Part shown: one piece after another, positions 1-8,195 of the stretch
Layout of the letters: every line of letters begins with the position of its first letter
How positions within the stretch are numbered: position 1 is the stretch's first letter
Source: Granulicella mallensis MP5ACTX8
Lineage (GTDB): Bacteria > Acidobacteriota > Terriglobia > Terriglobales > Acidobacteriaceae
Assembly: GCF_000178955.2 (NCBI RefSeq)
Contig: NC_016631.1
Span: 4,898,001-4,962,000 of the forward strand
Direction: 5' to 3'
DNA: 64,000 nt
The notes under the pieces: model-generated
What the model was told of the DNA's origin: nothing
The model's database searches: none
What the model saw: the letters and a program-made list of their open reading frames with translations, nothing else
Made by a program: the position numbers and the translations under genes

Positions 1-59
1 CTGCCTCTGGATTTCTCTCAATAGATGGAAATCCGTTACAGCTCTCCCGCTGCATTCAA

Positions 60-890
60 TCAAGACTGGTCGAAACGGTAGTGGATGGCCTCGGCAACAG
101 CCCTGTACCCGATTCTGCGATAGATGGAGTTCGATATGGGATTGCCCAGATCGGTATACAGCATGCAGCGGTAGCCCGCGTCAGTGAAATGCCTGGAGAC
201 CCCGTGAACGCAGGCCGCGGCATATCCGCGCTTTCTGCTCTCCGGCGGCGTGTACACAGAGGATAAACGCACCACACCCTGGATAGGCTTGCTGTTGATA
301 GCCATCGACACGACGCTGCCATCCTGCCAAAGCCAGAGACGCTCCGACGCCAGAGACGCGTCAATGAAGCTCTCGGCGTTGATGGCGGGCATCTTCGTCT
401 CGACATAAAACTCCTGCAACCAGGCGACCGCCAGGTTGCGATCCCCGGCATCGGCCCTCCGTAATTGCCCCTCAACCGAAGCTGTCTCCTTCAGTTCGAT
501 CAACTGGTACAGGCGAAGTCCCTGGACAGGAAATGCCGCAGCTTTACGTCGCTCGGTCCGTCTCCCCGCAAAGCTCGCGGCTGTTGCCACTTCACCATTT
601 ACCCCAGGCAGGATGACGTCTGCATCCACAATGGCATCGACCAGGGCCGCCGCCACCTCGGGCTCCATGGGCACAATCGTCGCCGGATAGGTCAGAGGCG
701 ATTGCACCGCCACGCCAACGACCTGTTGAGCGCGGAAGGCTACCCAATAACGGCCTGGTTCAGGCAATGTCAACCGCCCGTCCACAATGGTCAGGATCAG
801 GTTATGGAAAACCGTGCGCGACAGCAGAAACTCTTCGGCTGCATCCGAGAACAGCCGGACATCCTCATAAAAACGAACTATGATCGCCAT
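60..890 (-). CDS. GNAT-family N-acetyltransferase
   Basis: A 276-residue protein predicted to transfer an acyl group from acyl-CoA to an unknown amine. The C-terminal half (about residues 140-275) looks like a GNAT fold: a strand with VVRLSSVYTPPESRKRGYA matches motif A, where the R/K-R-G-Y-A turn binds the CoA pyrophosphate, followed by a helix and LYTDLGNPISNSIYRRIGY, the usual end of the fold. The N-terminal half is poorly conserved, as in two-domain GNATs of this type. It is transcribed divergently from the acetamidase-like gene, with only about 60 bases between the starts. No clear ribosome site precedes the ATG; a TAGACT hexamer lies six bases upstream. The family call is fairly sure, the substrate unknown. 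Confidence 0.8.
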   Translation of the reverse strand: MAIIVRFYEDVRLFSDAAEEFLLSRTVFHNLILTIVDGRLTLPEPGRYWVAFRAQQVVGVAVQSPLTYPATIVPMEPEVAAALVDAIVDADVILPGVNGEVATAASFAGRRTERRKAAAFPVQGLRLYQLIELKETASVEGQLRRADAGDRNLAVAWLQEFYVETKMPAINAESFIDASLASERLWLWQDGSVVSMAINSKPIQGVVRLSSVYTPPESRKRGYAAACVHGVSRHFTDAGYRCMLYTDLGNPISNSIYRRIGYRAVAEAIHYRFDQS

Positions 891-952
891 GCCAAAAGTC
901 TATCCTCGCGGGATTTGTCGCCGGTGACAACCGGTGGGTGATATACACGACT

Positions 953-2017
953 ATGCGCTTCCCCTTCCTGCTCGTTTCCGCGCTCTTTGCCGCGACCGCT
1001 GCCTCCGCGCAGAACTCCCAAACCCTCCTCGCCACACCCACCACCGTCGCCTGGGGCTACTACTCCGCCCATGCGAAGTCTGTTTTGACAGTCCACTCCG
1101 GCGATACCGTCATCATGCAGACGGCTTCCACCTGCGGAGCCCCCCAGCGGCTCAAGGCCGAGGGAGTCGCCGACGCCGACATCCCCACCTGGCTCGCCGA
1201 CCTCTACGACAAAGTCCCGCAGGCCGACCGCGGTCCCGGCGGCCACATCCTCACCGGCCCCGTTGCCGTAGCCGAGGCCGAACCCGGCGACGTCCTTGAG
1301 GTCCGTATCCTCAAGATCCAGCTCGACACCAACTTCGCCTGCAACGGCTTCGGTGCCGGTCGCGGCTTCCTTCCAGACGACTTCCCCTACGGCCGCACCA
1401 AGATTATCCCGCTTGATCGCACCAGGATGACCGCCGCCTTCGCCCCCGGCATTACCATTCCTCTGCACCCGTTCTTCGGCTCCATGGGCATCGCTCCACC
1501 CGAGTCCGCCGGCAAGTGGAACTCCGCTCCCCCCTGGATGCACGGCGGCAACATGGATAACAAAGAACTCACCGCCGGTTCCGTCGTCTTCTACCCCGTC
1601 CACGCCAGTGGCGCTCTCTTTGAGGCCGGCGACGGCCACGCCGGACAGGGCAACGGCGAGGTCGACATCACCGCCCTCGAGACCTTCCTCACCGGCACCT
1701 TCCAGTTCATCGTCCACAAAGGAGAAGCCGCCCAGGAACACCTGCTCTGGCCCCGTGCTGAAACCCCTAACGCCTACATTGCCATGGGTTTCCACGAAGA
1801 CCTGACCAAAGCCACGGAGATGGCGGTGCGCAACATGATCACCTTCCTCTCCGAGCAGAACCCCGACTACCCCCACCTCTCCCGAGACGACGCCTACGCC
1901 CTCATCTCCACCGCCTGCGACGTCAATATCACCCAACTGGTCGATACCAAGTCGGGAGTCCACGTCATGTGTCCCAAAAATCTTTTCACGGGTCCTAAAA
2001 GGAAGTCTGCGGAGTAG
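953..2017 (+). CDS. secreted acetamidase/formamidase family protein
   Basis: A 354-residue FmdA/AmdA-family hydrolase, probably acting on a short amide in the periplasm. Residues 1-20 form a signal peptide ending in ASAQ. The family signature is clear: a conserved GGHILTGPVAVAEAEPGDVLEV segment, the metal-site region PPWMHGGNMDN and HASGALFEAGDGHAGQGNGEV. A GTG at 938 would add five residues before the signal sequence; the ATG at 953 gives a normal signal peptide and was chosen. It appears monocistronic, between a divergent GNAT and the YXWGXW gene. The exact amide is not deducible; many acidobacterial paralogues with signal peptides remain uncharacterised. Confidence 0.85.
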   Translation: MRFPFLLVSALFAATAASAQNSQTLLATPTTVAWGYYSAHAKSVLTVHSGDTVIMQTASTCGAPQRLKAEGVADADIPTWLADLYDKVPQADRGPGGHILTGPVAVAEAEPGDVLEVRILKIQLDTNFACNGFGAGRGFLPDDFPYGRTKIIPLDRTRMTAAFAPGITIPLHPFFGSMGIAPPESAGKWNSAPPWMHGGNMDNKELTAGSVVFYPVHASGALFEAGDGHAGQGNGEVDITALETFLTGTFQFIVHKGEAAQEHLLWPRAETPNAYIAMGFHEDLTKATEMAVRNMITFLSEQNPDYPHLSRDDAYALISTACDVNITQLVDTKSGVHVMCPKNLFTGPKRKSAE

Positions 2018-2157
2018 CGCAACAAATTATCCGAAGTCCGTGTCTAACCAACCGAGAGCCGGATAAGGGGAACCATTCCCGGAACCGGAATTCTCTCCTA
2101 GCACCTCGCAACCTGCGCACATTGCAGGCAAATCGAAGGCCGGCTGGAAAGGGAATT

Positions 2158-2970
2158 ATGAAAATCACGAGTTCAATTCGTAAACTGCTGGCGGCAACGA
2201 CGCTCGCCGGAGCTCTGCTTGCCGTTCCTGCGGTCAAGGCTCATGCCGGTGTCTTTGTCTCGGTGGCGGTGGCACCTCCTGCAATTCCGGTCTACGATCA
2301 GCCTCTCTGCCCCGGTGACGGCTACATCTGGACCCCCGGGTACTGGGCCTATGGTGACTCCGGGTACTCCTGGGTTGATGGGGCCTGGGTCTATCCCCCC
2401 TATGTCGGCGGTCTCTGGACTCCCGGCTACTGGGGTTGGGGTGGCGGCGGCTACTTCTGGCATGCCGGCTATTGGGGCCGCAGCATCGGCTACTACGGTG
2501 GCATCAACTACGGCTTCGGCTACTTCGGCACCGGGTTCTACGGCGGTTACTGGAACGGTGGACGCTTTTGGTATAACCGCGCCTACGGCCACTTCGGCGG
2601 CGGCTTCCGCGGTAACTTCTATAACCGCAGCTACGCCGGCTTCAGCGGCCGTCCTGGCGGAGCCTCCTTCGCTCGTGGCGGCGGTGGCGGATTCCGAGGT
2701 GGTGCAGGCGGATTCCGCGGCTCTGCCATCAACGGAAACGCCCGCGGTGGCAACTTCGGCGGTGGCAATCGCGGTGGCTTCAGCGGCGCCAATCGCGGTG
2801 GTAGTGTAGGCGCCAGCCATGGCAATGTCGGCGGTGCAAGCCGTGGTGGCTTCGGCGGCGGCGGTGGCGGATTCCACGGCGGCGGCGGCGGTGGTTTCCA
2901 TGGCGGCGGCGGTGGTGGTGGTTTCCATGGCGGTGGCGGTGGTCACGGCGGTGGTGGCGGACATCGCTAA
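2158..2970 (+). CDS. secreted YXWGXW-repeat glycine-rich protein
   Basis: A 270-residue exported protein of unknown function. A signal peptide (to about residue 31, ending VKAHA) is followed by aromatic-rich repeats such as IWTPGYWAYG and LWTPGYWGWGGGGYFW, the pattern of YXWGXW-repeat proteins, then a glycine-serine-arginine tail of poly-Gly blocks with His (GGGGGFHGGGG). The start at 2158 has GGAAAGGGA just upstream; an earlier in-frame ATG at 2122 gives no signal peptide. A strong terminator follows directly. Such proteins are probably structural or surface-associated, but no function is established. Confidence 0.85.
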   Translation: MKITSSIRKLLAATTLAGALLAVPAVKAHAGVFVSVAVAPPAIPVYDQPLCPGDGYIWTPGYWAYGDSGYSWVDGAWVYPPYVGGLWTPGYWGWGGGGYFWHAGYWGRSIGYYGGINYGFGYFGTGFYGGYWNGGRFWYNRAYGHFGGGFRGNFYNRSYAGFSGRPGGASFARGGGGGFRGGAGGFRGSAINGNARGGNFGGGNRGGFSGANRGGSVGASHGNVGGASRGGFGGGGGGFHGGGGGGFHGGGGGGGFHGGGGGHGGGGGHR

Positions 2971-2993
2971 TCTGCAACCAGAAACTAAAGAAC

Positions 2994-3029
2994 AAAGGGC
3001 TGAGGATCACTCCTCAGCCCTTTCTCTTT
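2994..3029. terminator. terminator between YXWGXW gene and murG
   Basis: A perfect 13-base-pair stem (AAAGGGCTGAGGA with its complement at 3011-3023), a TCAC loop and the tail CTCTTT. It sits between convergent genes, so it can end the plus-strand transcript; the A-rich left side suggests some activity for the minus-strand murG transcript too. Confidence 0.85.
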
Positions 3030-3039
3030 GTCCCGAGCT

Positions 3040-4149
3040 CTATCGCCCCGCCAACTGCAGCACCATTCCGGCGATTCGCTCCAGCGCTCCCGGCTTTGCC
3101 AGCGATCTCGCCCGCTGCGCCATCTCCGCACGCCGGTCCGAATCCAGCAGCAATCCACGCAGATGCTCCAGCAGGATCTCCGGTGTCACATCGCGCTGCA
3201 GCAGCATCTCCGCCGCACCCGCCTGCACGAGCACTTCAGCATTCTTTCGCTGATGATCGTCCGCAGCCGCGGCAAAGGGCACCAGCAACGAGGGCTTCCC
3301 CGCCGCACACAACTCCGCCACCGTGCTGCCCGAACGCGCCAGCACCACGTCCGCAGCCTCATACTGAGCCGGCATATCCGTCAGGAAAGACTCTACAGAC
3401 CACCTCGCCGGATCGGCTCCGCTCGCGGCAAACTCCTCACGCGTCTGTTCCAACCGGCGCACTCCAGCCTGATGAACAATGGTCAGTCCCGGCACCTCGG
3501 CCAATAGCTGCGCGACGATCTTCGGCATCGTCTCGTTGAAGATCAGCGCCCCGTTGCTTCCGGCCGTGACCAGCAAGCGCGGAGGCGCTCCCACTGGCCG
3601 TGGCGGTAGCGTAAAGATCTCAGGCCGCACCGGCACACCCGTTACCTGGGCATTACGAAAATAGCGAGTCGTCTGGGCGAAGTTCACCGCCGCCGCACTC
3701 ACCCGCTTCCCCACCCAGCGATTCGTCATCCCGGGCGCGGCATTGGCCTCGTAAGCCAACGAGGGTATACGCAGCAATACCGCCGCCATCATCGCCGGTC
3801 CACTGGCATAGCCGCCCACGCCCACTACCACCTGCGGACGAAACTCCCGCATCAGCCGAACGCAATGCACGACACCCAGAGGCAGATCAAGCATCGTACG
3901 CAGCCGTGTCGCAAGACTTACGTTCTTCAATTGACCGGAGCGTACCAACTCCAAAGCAAAGCCCGCCTCCGGCACAAGCCTTGTTTCGATCCCACGCTCC
4001 GTGCCGACAAACCGAACCTCAGCCCCATGCTTATCGCGCAACTCACGCCCAATCGCCAGCGCGGGCACAACATGCCCCCCGGTCCCACCCCCGGCAATCA
4101 TCACCCGAAGCTGACTCGCTAACTCGCTGACTTGCTGACTCGCTGGCAT
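3040..4149 (-). CDS. murG: UDP-GlcNAc:lipid I N-acetylglucosaminyltransferase MurG
   Basis: A 369-residue glycosyltransferase that adds GlcNAc to lipid I at the inner face of the membrane, making lipid II. The N-terminal GGGTGGHVVPA loop is the MurG G-loop; VGVGGYASGP and the C-terminal SGSTVAELCAAGKPSLLVPFA segment bind UDP-GlcNAc. The ATG at 4149 overlaps the ftsW stop (TAATG), supporting translational coupling, but the first 14-16 residues (MPASQQVSELASQL) are encoded by an octamer repeat array and precede the point where MurG proteins usually start (MIAGGG, reachable from a GTG or ATG at about 4104-4101). It is the last gene of the dcw operon here; no murC follows. Confidence 0.95.
   Translation of the reverse strand: MPASQQVSELASQLRVMIAGGGTGGHVVPALAIGRELRDKHGAEVRFVGTERGIETRLVPEAGFALELVRSGQLKNVSLATRLRTMLDLPLGVVHCVRLMREFRPQVVVGVGGYASGPAMMAAVLLRIPSLAYEANAAPGMTNRWVGKRVSAAAVNFAQTTRYFRNAQVTGVPVRPEIFTLPPRPVGAPPRLLVTAGSNGALIFNETMPKIVAQLLAEVPGLTIVHQAGVRRLEQTREEFAASGADPARWSVESFLTDMPAQYEAADVVLARSGSTVAELCAAGKPSLLVPFAAAADDHQRKNAEVLVQAGAAEMLLQRDVTPEILLEHLRGLLLDSDRRAEMAQRARSLAKPGALERIAGMVLQLAGR
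4111..4145. repeat. octamer repeat array at the murG start
   Basis: Four tandem degenerate copies of CTGACTCG (CTGACTCG, CTAACTCG, CTGACTTG, CTGACTCG). The array encodes the extra N-terminal residues of MurG and recurs in the murD-mraY spacer. Confidence 0.85.
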
Positions 4150-5240
4150 TAATCAATCTCACGCGTGATGTTCAGCAGCACTCCCATGCACGCCAGCGTG
4201 ACAAAGAGGCTCGTACCGCCTGAAGAGATAAACGGCAGCGTAATTCCCTTGGTCGGGCACAGGTCCAGCACCACGCTGATATTGAAAAAGGCCTGAACAA
4301 GAATCGCCGACGTCAATCCAAACGCCAGGAACCGTGCGAACGGGTCGGTCGAAAGAAACGCAGCCCGCAGCCCGCGATAGCCGAGGACGCAGAAGGCCGC
4401 AACCACACAGATCGCACCGATCATTCCCAATTCTTCGCAGATATTCGCAAAGATGAAGTCAGTATGCGGCTCAGGAAGATAGAAGAGCTTCTGCCGCCCT
4501 TCCATCAAGCCCAGCCCACGAATGCCGCCCGTGCTTACAGCGATCAGCGACTGCAGAATATGAAAGCCCGCGCCCTTCGGATCGGACTCAGGGTTGAGGA
4601 AGATCTTCATGCGCGCGGCGCGCCACGCCACGTGGAACAGCATGTAGTACAGCACTGGCGCGGCGCAGCCAGCGGCGATAAACAACCACTTCATCTGCAT
4701 GCCCGCGAGGTACAGCATCAACATCAGCACCACCACGCAAACCAGCGCGGTGCCCAAGTCGGGCTCTTTCAGAATCAGGGCGATGAATACCAGCGGAGGA
4801 ATGACCGCAGGGAGAAGCGTCTCCTTGATGTCGTCGATGGCATGGATACGTGTCTGCAGGAACCATGCCAGGAACAGGATAATCACCGGCGCAACCAGCT
4901 CCGACGGCTGCAAGGTCTGGCCGCCTATCCTGATCCAGCGATGGGCTCCGTTCATGGTGTGCATGAAAAACACGGCCAGCAACAACAGGCCGGTGATTCC
5001 CATCAGCGGGAAGATCAGCTTCGGGTTGTTGTACTTGCGGTAGTCGACACGCATCAGCGCAAACAGCGCCACCATGCCCAGCGCGGCAAACGCCGCTTGC
5101 TTCAGCACAAACGCATAGGGCGAGCCGACCGTTGCCTTGGCCATGACAGCCGAGGCCGAGAACACCATCACCAGTCCAAAGAGGACCAGCAACAGCACCG
5201 TCCCGAACAGCCATTTATCAACGCCAACCCGTTTTGCCAT
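4149..5240 (-). CDS. ftsW: peptidoglycan glycosyltransferase FtsW
   Basis: A 363-residue SEDS-family membrane protein that polymerises lipid II at the division septum with its partner FtsI. The sequence has about ten hydrophobic segments. SEDS landmarks are visible: TDFIFANICEELGMIG (the conserved D/E-rich segment), PTKGITLPFISSGGTSLF near the C-terminus and NPESDPKGAGFHILQSLIA in the large loop. Length is typical. Its stop codon overlaps the murG start, and 78 bases separate it from murD upstream. The position between murD and murG supports FtsW over the paralogue RodA. Confidence 0.95.
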   Translation of the reverse strand: MAKRVGVDKWLFGTVLLLVLFGLVMVFSASAVMAKATVGSPYAFVLKQAAFAALGMVALFALMRVDYRKYNNPKLIFPLMGITGLLLLAVFFMHTMNGAHRWIRIGGQTLQPSELVAPVIILFLAWFLQTRIHAIDDIKETLLPAVIPPLVFIALILKEPDLGTALVCVVVLMLMLYLAGMQMKWLFIAAGCAAPVLYYMLFHVAWRAARMKIFLNPESDPKGAGFHILQSLIAVSTGGIRGLGLMEGRQKLFYLPEPHTDFIFANICEELGMIGAICVVAAFCVLGYRGLRAAFLSTDPFARFLAFGLTSAILVQAFFNISVVLDLCPTKGITLPFISSGGTSLFVTLACMGVLLNITREID

Positions 5241-5318
5241 TGCTCCCTACAACCCACTTCTCAAAACTTTTTGCTCTAAGCTCAAAGACCTTATCGCTCT
5301 TAGCTGACTGAATCCGTC

Positions 5319-6683
5319 TTACTCCAACGCCAGCACCAGGCTCTTAAAGGCATGCCCGCGATGCTCATAGTTCTGGAACTGGTCGAAGCTCGCGCACGCC
5401 GGAGCCAGCAGAACGGTATCGCCTGCGACGGCCGCCTCATGCGCCAGGGCAACCGCGCGATCCATCGTCTCCGCTCTCTCTATCTTCACGACACCGGCCA
5501 GTTGGTGCTCAATCTTTTCTGCCGCTGAACCAATGGTGATAACCATCTTGACGCGCTCGCGCAGCAGCGGACCCATCACCGCATAGTCCGAATCCTTGTC
5601 CTTGCCGCCGAGAATCAGGTAGATCCTACCCGCAAACGCCTCGACCGCCTTCACCGTCGCATCCACATTGGTCGCCTTGGAGTCGTTGTAGTAGCGCACG
5701 CCATTGTGCTCGCGCACGAACTCCAGACGATGCTCGACGGCCTTGAACGCCGCCACCGCAGCGCGAATCGTCTCGCTCGCCACTCCCGCAAGACGCGCCG
5801 CGCACACCGCCGCCAGCACGTTCTCGACGTTATGCGCACCCGCCAGCGGAATCTCTGCCACAGGCATCACCGGCTCAGGCTTTGCCCCTTCACTGGGAGT
5901 AAAGAAGATCGTCTCGCCATGGACAAACGCACCCTGCTTGACCTGCCGCCGCGGGCTGAACCAGTAAATCTGCGCCTTGGTCTTCGCCGCCACCATCTGC
6001 GTCGGCTTGTCCTCGGCGTTCAGGATGAGGAAGTCTTCCGCCGTCTGGAACTCGGTAATCCGAGCCTTTGCAGCGGCATAGTTCTCGAAGTTGCCATGCC
6101 GGTCAAGATGGTCCGGGGTAATATTCAGCACCATCGCAATGCGCGGGCGAAACGACTCCACCGTCTCAAGCTGGAAGCTAGAAACCTCCAACACACTCCA
6201 GGCCTCCGGCGTGCTCTCCCCCACCAGCTCCGTCACCGGCTTGCCAATATTCCCGCCCACCAGCGTAGGCCGTCCAGCCGCCTTGAAGATCTCCCCCATC
6301 AACGTCGTCGTGGTCGTCTTCCCGTTCGACCCCGTAATCCCTACCACCTCACCCTGCAAAAACTGCGCTCCGAGCTCTAACTCGCCAATGATGTGCATCC
6401 CCATCGCACGCACCTGCTTCAGCTCTGGCGTCGACATCGGCACACCAGGGCTCACGACGATCAGATCCTGCCGCCGAAAGGTCAACAACCCATGGCTGCC
6501 GGCCTCGACCATAATCCCCTGATCGAGCAACCCTGGAAGCTCAGCAATCAAGGTCGCCGGACGAGCATCGCTAACCGTCACACGGGCACCGCGCTCCTTC
6601 AGAAAGCGAGCAGCCGCCAACCCACTCTTACCGAGTCCCACCACCAGTACGCGTTTGCCAGCCAGCTCCATTGCACGCCCCAT
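5319..6683 (-). CDS. murD: UDP-N-acetylmuramoyl-L-alanine--D-glutamate ligase MurD
   Basis: A 454-residue cytoplasmic ATP-dependent ligase adding D-glutamate to UDP-MurNAc-L-Ala. An N-terminal Rossmann-like region (VLVVGLGKSGLAAARFL) binds UDP, the central P-loop is GITGSNGKTTTTTLMGE near residue 115, and the Mur ligase middle motifs (LEVSSFQLE, NITPDHLDRHG, YYNDSKATN) follow. A second in-frame ATG four codons in is an equally good start. Upstream, 66 bases of heptamer and octamer repeats separate it from mraY. Confidence 0.96.
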   Translation of the reverse strand: MGRAMELAGKRVLVVGLGKSGLAAARFLKERGARVTVSDARPATLIAELPGLLDQGIMVEAGSHGLLTFRRQDLIVVSPGVPMSTPELKQVRAMGMHIIGELELGAQFLQGEVVGITGSNGKTTTTTLMGEIFKAAGRPTLVGGNIGKPVTELVGESTPEAWSVLEVSSFQLETVESFRPRIAMVLNITPDHLDRHGNFENYAAAKARITEFQTAEDFLILNAEDKPTQMVAAKTKAQIYWFSPRRQVKQGAFVHGETIFFTPSEGAKPEPVMPVAEIPLAGAHNVENVLAAVCAARLAGVASETIRAAVAAFKAVEHRLEFVREHNGVRYYNDSKATNVDATVKAVEAFAGRIYLILGGKDKDSDYAVMGPLLRERVKMVITIGSAAEKIEHQLAGVVKIERAETMDRAVALAHEAAVAGDTVLLAPACASFDQFQNYEHRGHAFKSLVLALE

Positions 6684-6684
6684 C

Positions 6685-6741
6685 CTCTATCTCTAATCTC
6701 TATTCCCTGACTCGCTGACTCGCTGACTTGCTGACTTGCTA
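6685..6741. repeat. heptamer/octamer array in the murD-mraY spacer
   Basis: CTCTAAT/CTCTATT-like heptamers run into octamers CTGACTCG and CTGACTTG. This is the same word family as at the murG start; it fills almost the whole spacer. Confidence 0.8.
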
Positions 6742-6749
6742 TTCCTGCC

Positions 6750-7886
6750 TTATCTCAACTTCAATGTGGTCAGCGCACATAGAGCAAACACCAGCGCCAT
6801 AATCCAGAACCGCGTAATCACCTTCGACTCCGACCATCCGCCCAGCTCGAAGTGATGGTGCAGCGGCGCCATCCTGAAGATACGCTTGCCTCCCCGCAGC
6901 TTGTAGCTGCCCACCTGCAGGATCACGCTGACGGCCTCAAGGATGAACACGCCGCCGATGAACGGCAGCAGCAGTTCCTGCTTGATGACCACCGCCACCG
7001 TGGCAATCGCTCCCCCCAGAGCGAGCGAGCCGACATCGCCCATAAAAATCTCCGCCGGATGTGCGTTGTACCAAAGGAACCCAATAGAAGCGCCCACCAT
7101 GGCCCCGCAGAAGATCGTCAACTCGCTCACCTCGGGCATGCGCTGCAGCTCAAGGTAGTCACTGAACACCGCATGTCCGCTGACGTACGTGAGCACCGTC
7201 AACGCTCCAGCTGCGATGATGGTGCAGCCGATCGCCAGTCCATCCAGTCCGTCAGTCAGGTTCACCGCATTGCTGGAGAACGTGATGACCAGCATCACAA
7301 ACCCGATGAACGGCAGGAAAGCCAGCCAATGCATATGCGGGATATGCCCCATCCACTCCCACACCAGGTCGGGCCTGAATCGCTTCGCGAACGGCACCAT
7401 CAGGCGCGTGGAGTACACCCGCTGCGACTGCAGCACGAGCAGCACCACGGCCACCACACCGCTCACAAGGAACTGGAAGAACAGCTTCTGCCGAGACGTA
7501 AGTCCGAGGTTCCGCTTATGCACGACCTTGATGTAGTCGTCCGCAAACCCGATCGCGGCGAACGCGATGGTTGAAAACATCACGAGCCAGACAAACGGGT
7601 TCGCCAGGTTGCTCCACAGCAGCGTCGGCACGATGATCGAGAGGCAGATCAAAACTCCACCCATCGTCGGCGTGCCGCCCTTCTTCTGATGGCTCTTCGG
7701 GCCCTCTTCGCGGATGTACTGGCCGATCTGGAACTGGCGCAGACGATCGATCACGAACGGCCCGACCAGCAGGCCGATCAGCAGCGCTGTCATGCTCGCG
7801 AAGACGCAGCGGAACGTGACATAGCGGAAGATCCGGAATAACGGAAAGTAGGGGAACAGTTTTTGATAGAGCAGCCAAAAGAGCAA
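6750..7886 (-). CDS. mraY: phospho-N-acetylmuramoyl-pentapeptide transferase MraY
   Basis: A 378-residue integral membrane enzyme that links UDP-MurNAc-pentapeptide to undecaprenyl phosphate, forming lipid I. Catalytic and family motifs are present: GFADDYIKV (the DD pair), NAVNLTDGLDGLA, MGDVGSLALGG and MAPLHHHFE near the end, with about ten membrane segments. The reading frame is open upstream to 8114, but that part is a repeat element; the TTG at 7886 yields MLFWLLYQKLFPYF, the usual MraY N-terminus, with AGGCGAG upstream, so I chose it. A 309-base gap holding a repeat element separates it from murF. Confidence 0.95.
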   Translation of the reverse strand: MLFWLLYQKLFPYFPLFRIFRYVTFRCVFASMTALLIGLLVGPFVIDRLRQFQIGQYIREEGPKSHQKKGGTPTMGGVLICLSIIVPTLLWSNLANPFVWLVMFSTIAFAAIGFADDYIKVVHKRNLGLTSRQKLFFQFLVSGVVAVVLLVLQSQRVYSTRLMVPFAKRFRPDLVWEWMGHIPHMHWLAFLPFIGFVMLVITFSSNAVNLTDGLDGLAIGCTIIAAGALTVLTYVSGHAVFSDYLELQRMPEVSELTIFCGAMVGASIGFLWYNAHPAEIFMGDVGSLALGGAIATVAVVIKQELLLPFIGGVFILEAVSVILQVGSYKLRGGKRIFRMAPLHHHFELGGWSESKVITRFWIMALVFALCALTTLKLR

Positions 7887-7984
7887 CGGACTCGCCTCGC
7901 GTGAACATCTTATCCTCCGCCCCGCTCCATACGGCAGCGATTCGGAGGGTGAATCAACTTCTATCCCTGATTTTGTTGTGGCTG

Positions 7985-8166
7985 TTGCTTGTTTTTCGTC
8001 GTCATCCTGAGCCGTAGGCGAAGGACCCCCGCATTCAAAACCACCTCGGATGCATCGGGACCACGCAAAAATGCGCCAAGTACAGGCACGGGCTCTTCCA
8101 CTAGCATCGTGCAAAAATGCGGGGGTCCTTCAGCTACGCTTCAGGATGACGACGAAAAACAAGCAA
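7985..8166. repeat. 182-bp inverted-repeat element inside the dcw operon (MITE/REPIN-like)
   Basis: The 26-base ends (TTGCTTGTTTTTCGTCGTCA TCCTGA) are perfect inverted copies at 7985-8010 and 8141-8166. A second inner pair, AAGGACCCCCGCATT, lies at 8021-8035 and 8116-8130. There is no coding capacity. A related but degraded copy with similar interior is at 59344-59566, and shorter relatives at 53549-53621 and 45700-45748. It fills the murF-mraY spacer. Confidence 0.85.
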
Positions 8167-8195
8167 CGACGAAAACAAACAACAGCCACAGCACC

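Noticed and set aside
1-59. Left edge
   Set aside because: Only 59 bases after a stop codon; no supported feature.
2173-2964. 263-residue minus-strand frame opposite the YXWGXW gene
   Set aside because: Low-complexity Ala/Thr product complementary to the glycine-rich repeats; the plus-strand frame has signal peptide, ribosome site and terminator.
7887-8114. 76 extra N-terminal residues of MraY
   Set aside because: This part translates the inverted-repeat element and has no MraY similarity; the TTG at 7886 gives the family N-terminus.
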